DNA from: Cupriavidus lacunae
GTDB lineage: Bacteria; Pseudomonadota; Gammaproteobacteria; Burkholderiales; Burkholderiaceae
Assembly (NCBI RefSeq): GCF_003353055.1
Contig: NZ_QKWJ01000018.1
Span: forward strand, 1-64,000
DNA: 64,000 bases
Direction: 5' to 3'
Shown here: positions 50,874 to 58,935 of the stretch, one piece after another
Layout of the letters: each line of letters opens with the position of its first letter
Position numbering within the stretch: position 1 is the stretch's first letter
The notes under the pieces: generated by a model
Database searches by the model: none
The model's input: the letters and a program-made list of their open reading frames with translations, nothing else
What the model was told of the DNA's origin: nothing
Program-made: the position numbers and the translations under genes

Positions 50874-51968
50874 ATGAAACTTGCACGATATGCCGCAGGC
50901 CTGGCCGCGGCTTTCCCCCTGCTGGCCTCGGCACAATCCTCGGTCACCCTCTACGGGGTCATCGACACGGGCGTCGAGTACGTGAGCAATGTCGGCGCCA
51001 ACGGCAGTGGCCTGGTGCGCATGCCCAACCTGACCGCGACCGTGCCCTCGCGCTGGGGCATCCGCGGCACCGAAGACCTGGGCGGCGGCCTGAAGAGCAT
51101 CTTCGTGCTGGAGTCTGGCTTCTCGCCGGATTCGGGCACCTCCAACCAGGGCGGCCGCCTGTTCGGGCGCCAGGCGCTGGTAGGGCTGACCAACCAGTAC
51201 GGGCAGCTGTCGTTCGGCCGCCAGTACACGATGCTGTTCTGGGCCACGCTGGACAGCGACATCCTGGGACCCAACGTGTACGGATCGGGCTCGCTCGACA
51301 GCTACCTGCCCAACACGCGCGCCGACAACGCGGTGTCCTACAAGGCCAACTTCAATGGCTTCGTGGTGGGTGCGACGTACAGCTTCGGGCGCGACGCGGT
51401 CAACGCCGGCCCCAGCCCCTCGGGCACCAACTGCGCCGGCGAGAACCCCGCCGACAAGAAGGCGTGCCGAGAGTGGTCGGCCATGCTTGGCTATGACAGC
51501 AAGACCTGGGGCATCACTGCCGCGTACGATTCGCAGCGCGGCGGCCCGGGCGCCTTTGGCGGCCTGACCAACAGCGGCCTGACCGACGACCGCCTGTCGC
51601 TGGGCGGCTACATGCTGTTCCAGCGCACCAAGATCGGCGCCGGCTGGATCCGCCGTGACAACGAAGGCAGCCCCACGCCAATCAGCGACCTGTACTACGC
51701 CGGCGCGTCCTACGACATCACCCCCGCGGTCAACCTGGCGGGCCAGGTCTACTTCCTGAACTACCACGGCAGCAGCAACCAGGCCACGCTGTACACGCTG
51801 CGCGCGATGTACAGCTTCAGCAAGCGCACCTCGGTGTACGCCACCGCCGGCTTCATCAACAACGGCGGCCAGCTGGCCATGTCGGTCAGCGGCGGCTCGC
51901 CCGGCTCGAACCCGCGTCCGGGCGAGAACCAGTGGGGCTCGATGATCGGCATCAAGCACGTTTTCTGA
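50874..51968 (+). CDS. Gram-negative porin (Burkholderiales type)
   Basis: A 364-aa outer-membrane trimeric porin. The signal MKLARYAAGLAAAFPLLASA is followed by QSSVTLYGVIDTGVEYVSNV, the typical start of beta-proteobacterial porins, and RWGIRGTEDLGGGLKSIFVLE, the next two strands. The protein ends with KHVF, a C-terminal Phe as required for BAM-dependent insertion. Beta-strand periodicity with Gly/Tyr-rich turns runs throughout. It lies between the aromatic operon and a Bug receptor and may let their substrate cross the outer membrane. GGAAGG precedes ATG 50874 by about 12 bases. Confidence 0.94.
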   Translation: MKLARYAAGLAAAFPLLASAQSSVTLYGVIDTGVEYVSNVGANGSGLVRMPNLTATVPSRWGIRGTEDLGGGLKSIFVLESGFSPDSGTSNQGGRLFGRQALVGLTNQYGQLSFGRQYTMLFWATLDSDILGPNVYGSGSLDSYLPNTRADNAVSYKANFNGFVVGATYSFGRDAVNAGPSPSGTNCAGENPADKKACREWSAMLGYDSKTWGITAAYDSQRGGPGAFGGLTNSGLTDDRLSLGGYMLFQRTKIGAGWIRRDNEGSPTPISDLYYAGASYDITPAVNLAGQVYFLNYHGSSNQATLYTLRAMYSFSKRTSVYATAGFINNGGQLAMSVSGGSPGSNPRPGENQWGSMIGIKHVF

Positions 51969-52080
51969 TTTCGTCCGCGTCCCCCGGCGGTACCGTCCGG
52001 CGCATACCGCGCGCCGGACGCCAACGCAGCCATCGGCCCCGGCCCGACCGGGCGCCAAGTCTTACAGAGGTCTGAACATC

Positions 52081-53073
52081 ATGAAATCCGTACGCCGCAA
52101 AGTACTCGCCACGCTGGCCGCCGCGACCGCCCTGGTCGCCGGCACCGGCGGCACCGCCCTGGCCCAGGGCGCGTACCCGAACAAGCCGATCACCATCGTC
52201 GTCGCCTACCCGGCCGGCGGCGACGTCGACGTGCTGGCGCGCCTGTTCGCGGAAAAGCTCGCGCCGCGCCTGAAGCAGTCGGTGGTAGTGGAAAACCGCA
52301 CCGGCGCCGCCGGCACCATCGGCAGTGCCTACGTGGCGCGCGCCAACCCGGACGGCTACACCCTGCTGCTGGCCCCCAACACCGTCGCCATCGCCCCACT
52401 GGTGCTCAGGGTCGGGACCGGCGCCAGCTATGACGTGCAGAACGACTTCACGCCCATCAGCCAGATCGGCACGCAGTCGCTGTTCGTGGTGGTCAACAAA
52501 GGCACCGGCATCACCAAGGTCAGCGACCTGGTGGCGCGCGCCAAGGCCGGCAAGGTGGAAACCTATGCCACGCCGGGCAATGGCTCGCCGATGCACATCA
52601 TGGGTGAGCTGTTCAACAAGTCCGCCGGCGTCAAGATCAGCCAGGTGCCCTACCGCGGCCTGGCGCCCGCCATCGTCGACGTGATCGGCGGACAGGTGCC
52701 GGTGACCTACATCACCTACGGTGCGATCTCGCAGTACGTCGGCAACGGCAGCCTGGTGCCGCTGGCGGTGGCGGACCAGAAGCGCTCGCCATTCGCGCCC
52801 AACGTGCCGACGCTGGCCGAGCTCGGCTACAAGGACGTGGAGATCGGCGCCTGGCAGGCCCTGCTCGGGCCCAAGGGCATGCCGGCCGACCTGGTGCGCA
52901 CGCTCAATGCGCACGTCAATGACATCCTGAAGATGCCCGACGTGGTGGCGCGCATGGCCAGCATCGCGGTCACGCCTTCGGGCGGCGAGCCCGCGGTGCT
53001 GTCCAGGCTGCTCGCCGCCGACACGGCTCGCTACACCAAGGTCGTCAAGGAGTTCGGCATCCAGGCCGACTGA
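52081..53073 (+). CDS. Bug-family (TctC-like) periplasmic solute receptor
   Basis: A 330-aa Bug receptor with a clear Sec signal (MKSVRRKVLATLAAATALVA to about ALAQ), then KPITIVVAYPAGGDVDVLARL, GYTLLLAPNTVAIAPLVL, and ISQVPYRGLAPAIVDVIGGQ. It is of the same subgroup as the receptor at 29408 of the molybdenum-hydroxylase operon, and the two clusters also share near-identical IclR proteins. It lies 112 bp after the porin gene, in the same direction, and may be co-transcribed. A bidirectional terminator at 53099 closes the unit. It is probably the uptake receptor for the aromatic operon's substrate, which is inference. Confidence 0.93.
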   Translation: MKSVRRKVLATLAAATALVAGTGGTALAQGAYPNKPITIVVAYPAGGDVDVLARLFAEKLAPRLKQSVVVENRTGAAGTIGSAYVARANPDGYTLLLAPNTVAIAPLVLRVGTGASYDVQNDFTPISQIGTQSLFVVVNKGTGITKVSDLVARAKAGKVETYATPGNGSPMHIMGELFNKSAGVKISQVPYRGLAPAIVDVIGGQVPVTYITYGAISQYVGNGSLVPLAVADQKRSPFAPNVPTLAELGYKDVEIGAWQALLGPKGMPADLVRTLNAHVNDILKMPDVVARMASIAVTPSGGEPAVLSRLLAADTARYTKVVKEFGIQAD

Positions 53074-53098
53074 GGCCTTGCCTACGCCAACCAGCAAA

Positions 53099-53130
53099 GC
53101 AAAAGCCCGCCAGTGACGGCGGGCTTTTGC
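53099..53130. terminator. bidirectional Rho-independent terminator
   Basis: Perfect 13-bp stem GCAAAAGCCCGCC / GGCGGGCTTTTGC with a 6-base loop, whose ends supply A and T runs for both strands. It separates the rightward Bug gene (ending 53073) from the leftward acyl-CoA ligase gene (ending 53147). Confidence 0.88.
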
Positions 53131-53146
53131 CTGTTGCTTGCCGGCG

Positions 53147-54730
53147 TCAGTTCACGCGCCGGTTCATCCCCTCCCAGAACGGCTCGCGCAGCTTGCGCCG
53201 CAGCAGCTTGCCCGACGGGTTGCGCGGCAGCGCCTCGACGAACTCGATGCTCTTGGGCACCTTGAAGCCCGCCAGCCGCTGGCGCGTCCACGCGATGATG
53301 CCAGCCTGGTCCGGCTCCTGCCCCGGCTTGAGCACGACGATGGCCTTGACCGCCTCGCCCCACTTCTCGTCCGGCACGCCGATCACCGCCACGTCGGCCA
53401 CCTGCGGGTGGCCGTAGATCGCGCTTTCGACCTCGGCCGGATAGACGTTCTCGCCGCCGCTGATGATCATGTCCTTGACGCGGTCATGGATGTACAGGTA
53501 GCCCTCGGCATCCATGTAGCCCGCGTCGCCGGTGCGCAGCCAGCCCTCAGCGTCGATGGTGCGCGCGGTCTCTTCGGGCCGCTTCCAGTAGCCGGCCATG
53601 TTGTGCTGCGAGCGCACCACGATCTCGCCGACCTCGCCCGGCGCGAGCTGGCGGCCTTCATAGTCGACCACCTTGAGCTCCACGCCCGGCAGCGGCTTGC
53701 CCGCCGCGCGCATGCGCGGCACTTCGTCGGTGGTGTGGTCCTCGGGCGGCAGCGCGACGATGGTGCCGGTGGTCTCGGTCATGCCGTATTGCTGCACGAA
53801 GCCGCAGCCGAATACTTCGATGCCTTCGCGCAGCAGCGCCGCGGGAATCGGCGCGGCGCCGTACAGCAGGTACTTCAGGCGCGAGTAGTCCACCTGGCGC
53901 GCGCGCGGGTCGCGCAGCACGATCTGCATCGCGGCCGGCACCAGGAACAGCTTGCTGATGCGCTCCTTCTCGATGAAATCGAGCACCGCGCGCGGATCGA
54001 ACTCGCGCGCGACCACGCCCTTGGCGCCCGACAGCAGGTTGCGCAGGCCCCAGCCGGAGCCGCCGATATGCGCCACCGGCATCGCCACCAGCGAAATATC
54101 GTCGGCCACCCAGTGCGACCAGAGCAAGTTCTCGCGCTCGCTGACTTCGGTGCCGATGGTGAGGTTGCGGTGCGTGAGCATCGCGCCCTTGGGCCGGCCA
54201 GTGGTGCCGGACGTGTACAGCTGGAGCAGCACGTCATGCGCGGCGGGCTGGTGCGCGGGCGGCGTGTCCGGCTGCGCATCGCGCCAGTCGGTGTAGCACT
54301 GCCAGTCTCCTTGTTCGGCGCACGGCTCCATCACCACCACCTTGCGCACCATCGGCAGCGCGGGCAGCAGGTTCCGGACCATTGCCGCCGACTCGGCCCC
54401 GACGAAGAGCACCACGGCATCGCAATGGCCGAGGATGAACTCCACCTCGGGCGGCGCCAGGCGCCAGCTGGCCGGCGTCATCACCGCGCCGATCTTGGAC
54501 GCGCCAAGCAGCAATTCAAAATAGTGGTCGCTGTTCTTGCCGACATAGCCGATGCGCTCGCCGGCGCTGGTGCCTTCGGCCAGCAATGCCTGTGCCACGC
54601 GATTGGTGTTGCGCTCGAACCCGGCATAGGTGGTCTGCCGGCCTTCGAACGAATACGCCACCGCCTCCGGCCGCAGGCGCGCGAAATGGCGCACCGCGTG
54701 GGGCAGTGTCGTCAGATGGCTGAAGTCCAT
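53147..54730 (-). CDS. AMP-dependent acyl-CoA synthetase/ligase
   Basis: A 527-aa ANL-superfamily ligase forming acyl-CoA with ATP. The phosphate loop is QLYTSGTTGRPKGAMLTH, YGMTETTGTIV is the A5-like motif, TGDAGYMDAEGYLYIHDRVKD is the A7/A8 hinge, and RNPSGKLLRRKLR holds the catalytic Lys near the C-terminus. Start ATG 54730 (MDFSHLTTLPHAVRHF) has AGGAGA seven bases upstream. The SDR gene at 54806 lies 75 bp upstream and reads the same way, so the two are probably one unit controlled through the palindrome at 55722. It may activate a fatty or aromatic side-chain acid. It differs from the ligase at 15579 and is probably of different specificity. Confidence 0.94.
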   Translation of the reverse strand: MDFSHLTTLPHAVRHFARLRPEAVAYSFEGRQTTYAGFERNTNRVAQALLAEGTSAGERIGYVGKNSDHYFELLLGASKIGAVMTPASWRLAPPEVEFILGHCDAVVLFVGAESAAMVRNLLPALPMVRKVVVMEPCAEQGDWQCYTDWRDAQPDTPPAHQPAAHDVLLQLYTSGTTGRPKGAMLTHRNLTIGTEVSERENLLWSHWVADDISLVAMPVAHIGGSGWGLRNLLSGAKGVVAREFDPRAVLDFIEKERISKLFLVPAAMQIVLRDPRARQVDYSRLKYLLYGAAPIPAALLREGIEVFGCGFVQQYGMTETTGTIVALPPEDHTTDEVPRMRAAGKPLPGVELKVVDYEGRQLAPGEVGEIVVRSQHNMAGYWKRPEETARTIDAEGWLRTGDAGYMDAEGYLYIHDRVKDMIISGGENVYPAEVESAIYGHPQVADVAVIGVPDEKWGEAVKAIVVLKPGQEPDQAGIIAWTRQRLAGFKVPKSIEFVEALPRNPSGKLLRRKLREPFWEGMNRRVN

Positions 54731-54805
54731 CCGGGTCTCCTGAATTTGATAATGACCGGACCGGCGCTGCGCGGGTCCGGCCACGACGATGTTCCGACGC
54801 TACGC

Positions 54806-55588
54806 TCAGCGCGGTGCCATGCGGATGGCGCCGTCCAGGCGCACCGACTCGCCGTTGAAATAGCCGTTGCGGCACATCTCGACGGCCAGCGAGGCAAACT
54901 CTTCCGGCTGCCCCAGGCGCTTGGGGAACGGCACCGAGGCGGCCAGCGCGGCCTTGACGTTCTCTGCCGCGCCCTGCAGCAGCGGCGTATTGAAGATGCC
55001 CGGCAGGATGGTGTTGACGCGGATGCCTTCGCCCGCCAGGTCGCGCGCGATCGGCAGCGTCATGCCGACCACTCCGGCCTTCGATGCCGAGTACGCGGCC
55101 TGGCCCATCTGGCCGTCCTGCGCCGCCACCGACGCGGTGTTGATGATCACGCCGCGCTCGCCGCCGGCGGTGTCCAGCGTCAGCATGCCAGCGGCCGAGC
55201 GGGCGATGCAGCGGAAGGTGCCGATCAGGTTGATCTGGATGATGCGCTCGAAGGCATCGGACGGGAAATGCTTGATCTGATCCGGCGCTTCCTTGGATCG
55301 CGAAGCGGTCTTGATGGCGTTGCCAGTGCCGGCGCAGTTGACCAGGATGCGTTCCTGGCCGATGGCGGCGCGCGCCTTGGCAAAGCCGGCCTCGACCTCG
55401 GCTTCGGAGGTGACGTTGACCTGGCAGAACACACCGCCCAGTTCACGCGCCAGCGCTTCGCCCTTCTCCACGTTCAGGTCGAACAGCGCCACGCGCACGC
55501 CCTGCGCCGCCAGCGCGCGCGCCGTTGCCGCGCCCAGGCCCGAAGCGCCACCCGTCACCACTGCCGATACCGATGCATTGAGTTCCAT
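54806..55588 (-). CDS. SDR-family 3-hydroxyacyl-CoA dehydrogenase-like protein
   Basis: A 260-aa short-chain dehydrogenase of the HSD17B10 (type II 3-hydroxyacyl-CoA dehydrogenase) kind. [17 protein letters not shown] is the cofactor loop, the Ser is in [14 protein letters not shown], and the YxxxK motif is [12 protein letters not shown]. The insertion before the catalytic Ser and [10 protein letters not shown] near the C-terminus are typical of the HADH2-like group, which oxidises 3-hydroxyacyl-CoA. It probably supplies the third step of beta-oxidation to the enzymes at 8-19.8 kb, as no FadB-like protein is seen here. A copy of the 16-bp palindrome lies 134 bp upstream of its start. Confidence 0.92.
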   Translation of the reverse strand: MELNASVSAVVTGGASGLGAATARALAAQGVRVALFDLNVEKGEALARELGGVFCQVNVTSEAEVEAGFAKARAAIGQERILVNCAGTGNAIKTASRSKEAPDQIKHFPSDAFERIIQINLIGTFRCIARSAAGMLTLDTAGGERGVIINTASVAAQDGQMGQAAYSASKAGVVGMTLPIARDLAGEGIRVNTILPGIFNTPLLQGAAENVKAALAASVPFPKRLGQPEEFASLAVEMCRNGYFNGESVRLDGAIRMAPR

Positions 55589-55721
55589 GCCGTCTTTCCT
55601 TTGTCTCTTGTTTCTGGCGGGGCCGACGCAGCGCAGCCCCGCGGTTCGATGAAGCCGGCAGGCGCAAAAATCGCCTGTACCGGAGTGGGTTCGAGATTCG
55701 TGGATCGGCGCCGGCGACGCA

Positions 55722-55737
55722 TCGTCCGAAGCGACGA
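55722..55737. promoter_or_regulatory. 16-bp palindrome, copy 5 (acyl-CoA regulon)
   Basis: TCGTCCGAAGCGACGA, between the SDR gene (start 55588) and the MscS gene (start 55866). It extends the set of copies to a locus 38 kb away from the others. Confidence 0.58.
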
Positions 55738-55865
55738 ATGCGCTCAGGGGGCGCTCAGGGGCGGCCAGCGGCGCACTCCGGCACCCCGCGCGACCGATGC
55801 GCTACAGTGACGCGATCGATGGCCATTCCGGCGCCGCCCGGCGCCGGCAGACGATTACCAGCCAT

Positions 55866-58205
55866 ATGTGCAAACCCGAATACCACGCCCCCACCTCCGC
55901 ATCCCGCCGGCATGCTGCCCTTGAGACGGCACTGGCGGCGCTGGCCACGCTGGCAGCCCTGCTGATGCTGCTGTATGCCACCCCGGCGCGCGCCGCCCCG
56001 GCCGGCTCGCTAGCGTCGCTGATGGCCCGGGTCGAAAAGCCCGCCGCCCCGGCCAGTGCACCCGCCGCCAGCGTGCCGCTGGCGCAGTCGCTGGACCAGG
56101 TCATCGCCACGCTGCAGGACGATCGCGAGCGGCGCGCCCTGGTGGGCCAGTTGCAGACCCTGCGGCGGGGACTGGATGCCTCCGGGCCCGCTGCCTCCGG
56201 GGCGGCGGCCCCGGCCGGCGCTTCCGCGCCGGGCCTGATCGGCGCCATGGCCGAAGTGCTGGACGAGGTCGACTCGCACCTGCGCGAAGACCACGGCCCA
56301 TGGCAGTACTGGCGCTGGCGCACGCGTTTCGCCGGCGAGGAATGGCGCACCGCGCTGACACATGGCGGCACGCGCACAAGACTGGACTCGCTGCGCGAAT
56401 TCGCGCTGGTGCTGGCGGCCTGGGCGGTGTGCGGCTGGGTGCTGTGGGAGATCGGCCACCGCATCCGGCGCCGGCGCGCATCCAGGGCCCCGCGCGCCGA
56501 GCGCGGCAAGCTGCCCGAGCTGCCCTCGTGGGTCGACGTCGGCATCTTCATGCTGCGCCATATCGGGCCGTGGGTGGTGGCGTTCGGGCTGACGCTGCTG
56601 CTGGCCCATCACCTGTTCGCGCAGTCGCCGGCCAGCGTCGCCGCCGTGCTGGTGGCCTACGCGATCGTGGCCGGGGCGATCGCTGCCGCGGTCTGCCAGG
56701 TCATCTTCGCGCTGTTCCGCACCGCGCACCGGCAGTTGGCAGTACGGCAACTGCTGGAGCACTCGCCGTGGCTGCTGTTCTGCACCGGCGCGCTGGCGGC
56801 GCTGGGCGACGGCGCCACCGACGCCCGTGTGATCGCCGTGCTCGGCAACAACCTGTCCGCATTGATCGCCACCCTGGCCAACATTGCCGCGGCCCTGGGG
56901 ATCGGCGCGTTCGCGCTGTGCTTCCGGCGCCAGATCGGCCAGCTGATCGGCCAGCGGCCGCTGGCCTTCCGCCAGGCGCACCCCGCGGTGACTGACCTGC
57001 TGCGCCTGGCCGGCCAGGCCTGGCACCTGCCGGTGCTGGCGGTGGTGGTGGCATCGGTGGTCGGCACCGTCCTGGCCACCGGCAATGCCGATGTGTTGCT
57101 GCGCCGCACGGTGGCGTCGGTGGCGCTGTTCCTCGCCGCGCTGCTGCTGACGATGGTAGTGGGGCGCTCGCCCAAGGCCACCGCGCGCGCGCCGCGCATC
57201 CGCGACCGCCGCCGCTCGGCCTACCTGCAGCGCTTCGGGCGCTTTGCGCTGGCGCTGGCGCGCGTGCTGATCTGGGCGGTGTTCCTGGAAATGGTCATGC
57301 GCATCTGGGGCTCTTCGCTGGTGCGGCTTGCCGATTCATCGGCCGCCGGCCGCCACCTGACCGAAACCATCTTCAGGGTCACCAGCACCGTGCTGCTGGC
57401 CTGGCTGGTCTGGCTGCTGATCGACACGGCCATCATGCAGTCATTGTCGCCGGCGCCCGGGCGCAGCGCGCAGCCGAGCCTGCGGGCCAAGACCATCCTG
57501 CCGCTGGTGCGCAATGCTTCGCTCATCGGCCTGCTGGTCATCACCGTGATCGCGGTGCTGGCCAACCTGGGCGTCAACGTCACGCCGCTGCTGGCCGGCG
57601 CGGGCGTGGTCGGGCTGGCCATCGGCTTCGGCGCGCAAAGCCTGGTGCAGGACCTGATTACCGGGCTGTTCATCGTGATCGAGGACTCCATCGCCATCGG
57701 CGACTCGATCGAACTGCCCGACCATGCCGGCGTGGTCGAAGCCATGACCATCCGCACCGTCAGGCTGCGCGATGGCCGCGGCGCGCTGCACACGCTGCCG
57801 TACAGCCAGATCAAGGCGGTCAAGAATCTGTCGCGCGGCTACGGCTACGCGGTGTTCAATATCGGCATCACCTACCAGAGCGACCTGGACCGGGCGCTGG
57901 AACTGATCCGCACCACCGGAGCAGAACTCGCACGCGACCACCGCTACGCGCGCAACCTGATGTCGGGGCTGGACATCCTGGGCCTGGACCGCTTCGACCC
58001 GAACGGGCCGGTCGTGATGGCGCAGATCAAGACGCGCCCGCTGATGCAGGCCGAAATCACGCGCGCGTTCAACGTGCGGCTCAAGCGCAATTTCGACGCC
58101 AACGGCATCCGCATGGCATCGCCGAGCCTGACGATCCAGGTGGATGGCGGGGTGGCGCAACTGGCGGGGGTGGAACAGGTAACGCCAACCCAGGCACAGC
58201 AGTGA
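55866..58205 (+). CDS. MscS-family mechanosensitive channel, YbiO-like
   Basis: A 779-aa large MscS-type channel. A Sec-type signal (hydrophobic stretch ending YATPARA) is followed by a periplasmic Ala-rich and coiled segment (about residues 45-150). Several membrane helices run from about 160 to 550, and the MscS core contains VGLAIGFGAQSLVQDLITG with the pore helix, then the beta domain DSIAIGDSIELPDHAGVVEA and LPYSQIKAVKNLSRGY. Size and layout resemble E. coli YbiO. It opens on membrane tension to release solutes on hypo-osmotic shock. Start ATG 55866 (MCKPEYH) gives the best signal peptide; ATG 55797 would add 23 residues. Confidence 0.88.
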   Translation: MCKPEYHAPTSASRRHAALETALAALATLAALLMLLYATPARAAPAGSLASLMARVEKPAAPASAPAASVPLAQSLDQVIATLQDDRERRALVGQLQTLRRGLDASGPAASGAAAPAGASAPGLIGAMAEVLDEVDSHLREDHGPWQYWRWRTRFAGEEWRTALTHGGTRTRLDSLREFALVLAAWAVCGWVLWEIGHRIRRRRASRAPRAERGKLPELPSWVDVGIFMLRHIGPWVVAFGLTLLLAHHLFAQSPASVAAVLVAYAIVAGAIAAAVCQVIFALFRTAHRQLAVRQLLEHSPWLLFCTGALAALGDGATDARVIAVLGNNLSALIATLANIAAALGIGAFALCFRRQIGQLIGQRPLAFRQAHPAVTDLLRLAGQAWHLPVLAVVVASVVGTVLATGNADVLLRRTVASVALFLAALLLTMVVGRSPKATARAPRIRDRRRSAYLQRFGRFALALARVLIWAVFLEMVMRIWGSSLVRLADSSAAGRHLTETIFRVTSTVLLAWLVWLLIDTAIMQSLSPAPGRSAQPSLRAKTILPLVRNASLIGLLVITVIAVLANLGVNVTPLLAGAGVVGLAIGFGAQSLVQDLITGLFIVIEDSIAIGDSIELPDHAGVVEAMTIRTVRLRDGRGALHTLPYSQIKAVKNLSRGYGYAVFNIGITYQSDLDRALELIRTTGAELARDHRYARNLMSGLDILGLDRFDPNGPVVMAQIKTRPLMQAEITRAFNVRLKRNFDANGIRMASPSLTIQVDGGVAQLAGVEQVTPTQAQQ

Positions 58206-58250
58206 TCGCACTGCCGATGCCCGCTAACGGGTGCACCGACTGAGGCCGCA

Positions 58251-58505
58251 TCAGTCCAAATGGAGGCGGTTTCCTTGACAGCGGACGTTTGCGTGCTCGA
58301 TCGCCTCGATATCTGCATTCGACAGGCCGAGCTCGCGACCGAGCGCCGCCAGCGCATCACCCAGTTGCAGGCGCCCGGCGGACAAGACTGCGTCAGCCAG
58401 AATCTCGATCAGCTCCGCCTCGACGGTGCGTCCGTTCTGCAAAGCTCGGGCGCACAATGCGCGGTGCACGTCGTCGGGCACATTTCTCACGGTCAGGATC
58501 GGCAT
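58251..58505 (-). CDS. orphan FitA-like ribbon-helix-helix antitoxin
   Basis: An 84-aa DNA-binding protein matching the FitA antitoxin family: MPILTVRNVPDDVHRALCAR followed by NGRTVEAELIEILADAV (ribbon-helix-helix), then LQLGDALAALGRELGLS in the C-terminal half, where FitA contacts its toxin. The start ATG 58505 has AAGGTGA five bases upstream. A FitB-type PIN toxin would be expected immediately downstream on the same strand, but there the convergent channel gene ends at 58205 and no PIN sequence is found. It is therefore solitary, a repressor left after toxin loss or a free antitoxin. The gene appears intact. Confidence 0.85.
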   Translation of the reverse strand: MPILTVRNVPDDVHRALCARALQNGRTVEAELIEILADAVLSAGRLQLGDALAALGRELGLSNADIEAIEHANVRCQGNRLHLD

Positions 58506-58630
58506 CGTCACCTTTGTCCATGCAGCTTGACTGCAATAGTACCGCCGATCACAAGCGTCTCGCCTGGGCCGGCCTCTGCCCAAGGCCACAACGACGCCGA
58601 GGCCTCGCGCATGTGAAACTTAGTACACAA

Positions 58631-58644
58631 TTTCAGCGCTGAAA
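58631..58644. promoter_or_regulatory. perfect 14-bp palindrome upstream of LuxR gene
   Basis: TTTCAGCGCTGAAA in AT-rich DNA about 290 bp before the LuxR start and 126 bp upstream of the antitoxin start. Owner unknown. Confidence 0.45.
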
Positions 58645-58763
58645 ATTTTGATATTTCCCGCAACCGTATTACCATCGCGCCGCGGCATAAGCGCGCCAGG
58701 CCAGGCCTGGCGGGAAGTTGCGCCGCACAATCGGTGTTTTCCCCCCCGACACGGGGGATAAAA

Positions 58764-58779
58764 CAAACAACATTGTTTG
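58764..58779. promoter_or_regulatory. inverted repeat upstream of LuxR gene
   Basis: CAAACAA-CA-TTGTTTG, perfect 7-bp arms, about 160 bp before the LuxR start. It may be an operator or leader hairpin. Confidence 0.4.
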
Positions 58780-58935
58780 GCATGATTGGGGGCGGCAAAC
58801 GCGATGGGACAAATCGCGCTGCCAGCAGCATCCGTATCGGCGCATCTACAGAACGCCAGAACGGAGCCGATAAAGGGATGTAGCCACTTGCCGTGGCGCA
58901 GAGCAAGAGGCGTTTGCCAACGGGGGGATCTGAAC

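Larger units (their letters stand above)
58506..58935. other. long 5' region between antitoxin and LuxR gene
   Basis: A 430-bp gap with no supported gene. It holds a perfect palindrome at 58631, a short GC hairpin with arms 58743-58748 and 58752-58757, and an inverted repeat at 58764, so the LuxR gene probably has a long regulated leader. Confidence 0.55.

Noticed and set aside
54791-54800. Degenerate sixth copy of the 16-bp palindrome before the acyl-CoA ligase at 53147
   Set aside because: Only one half (CGTCGGAA on the minus strand) matches; the other half does not.
58743-58757. GC hairpin as a terminator of the antitoxin or a preceding gene
   Set aside because: No T run follows on either strand and no gene ends next to it; listed only as a leader structure.
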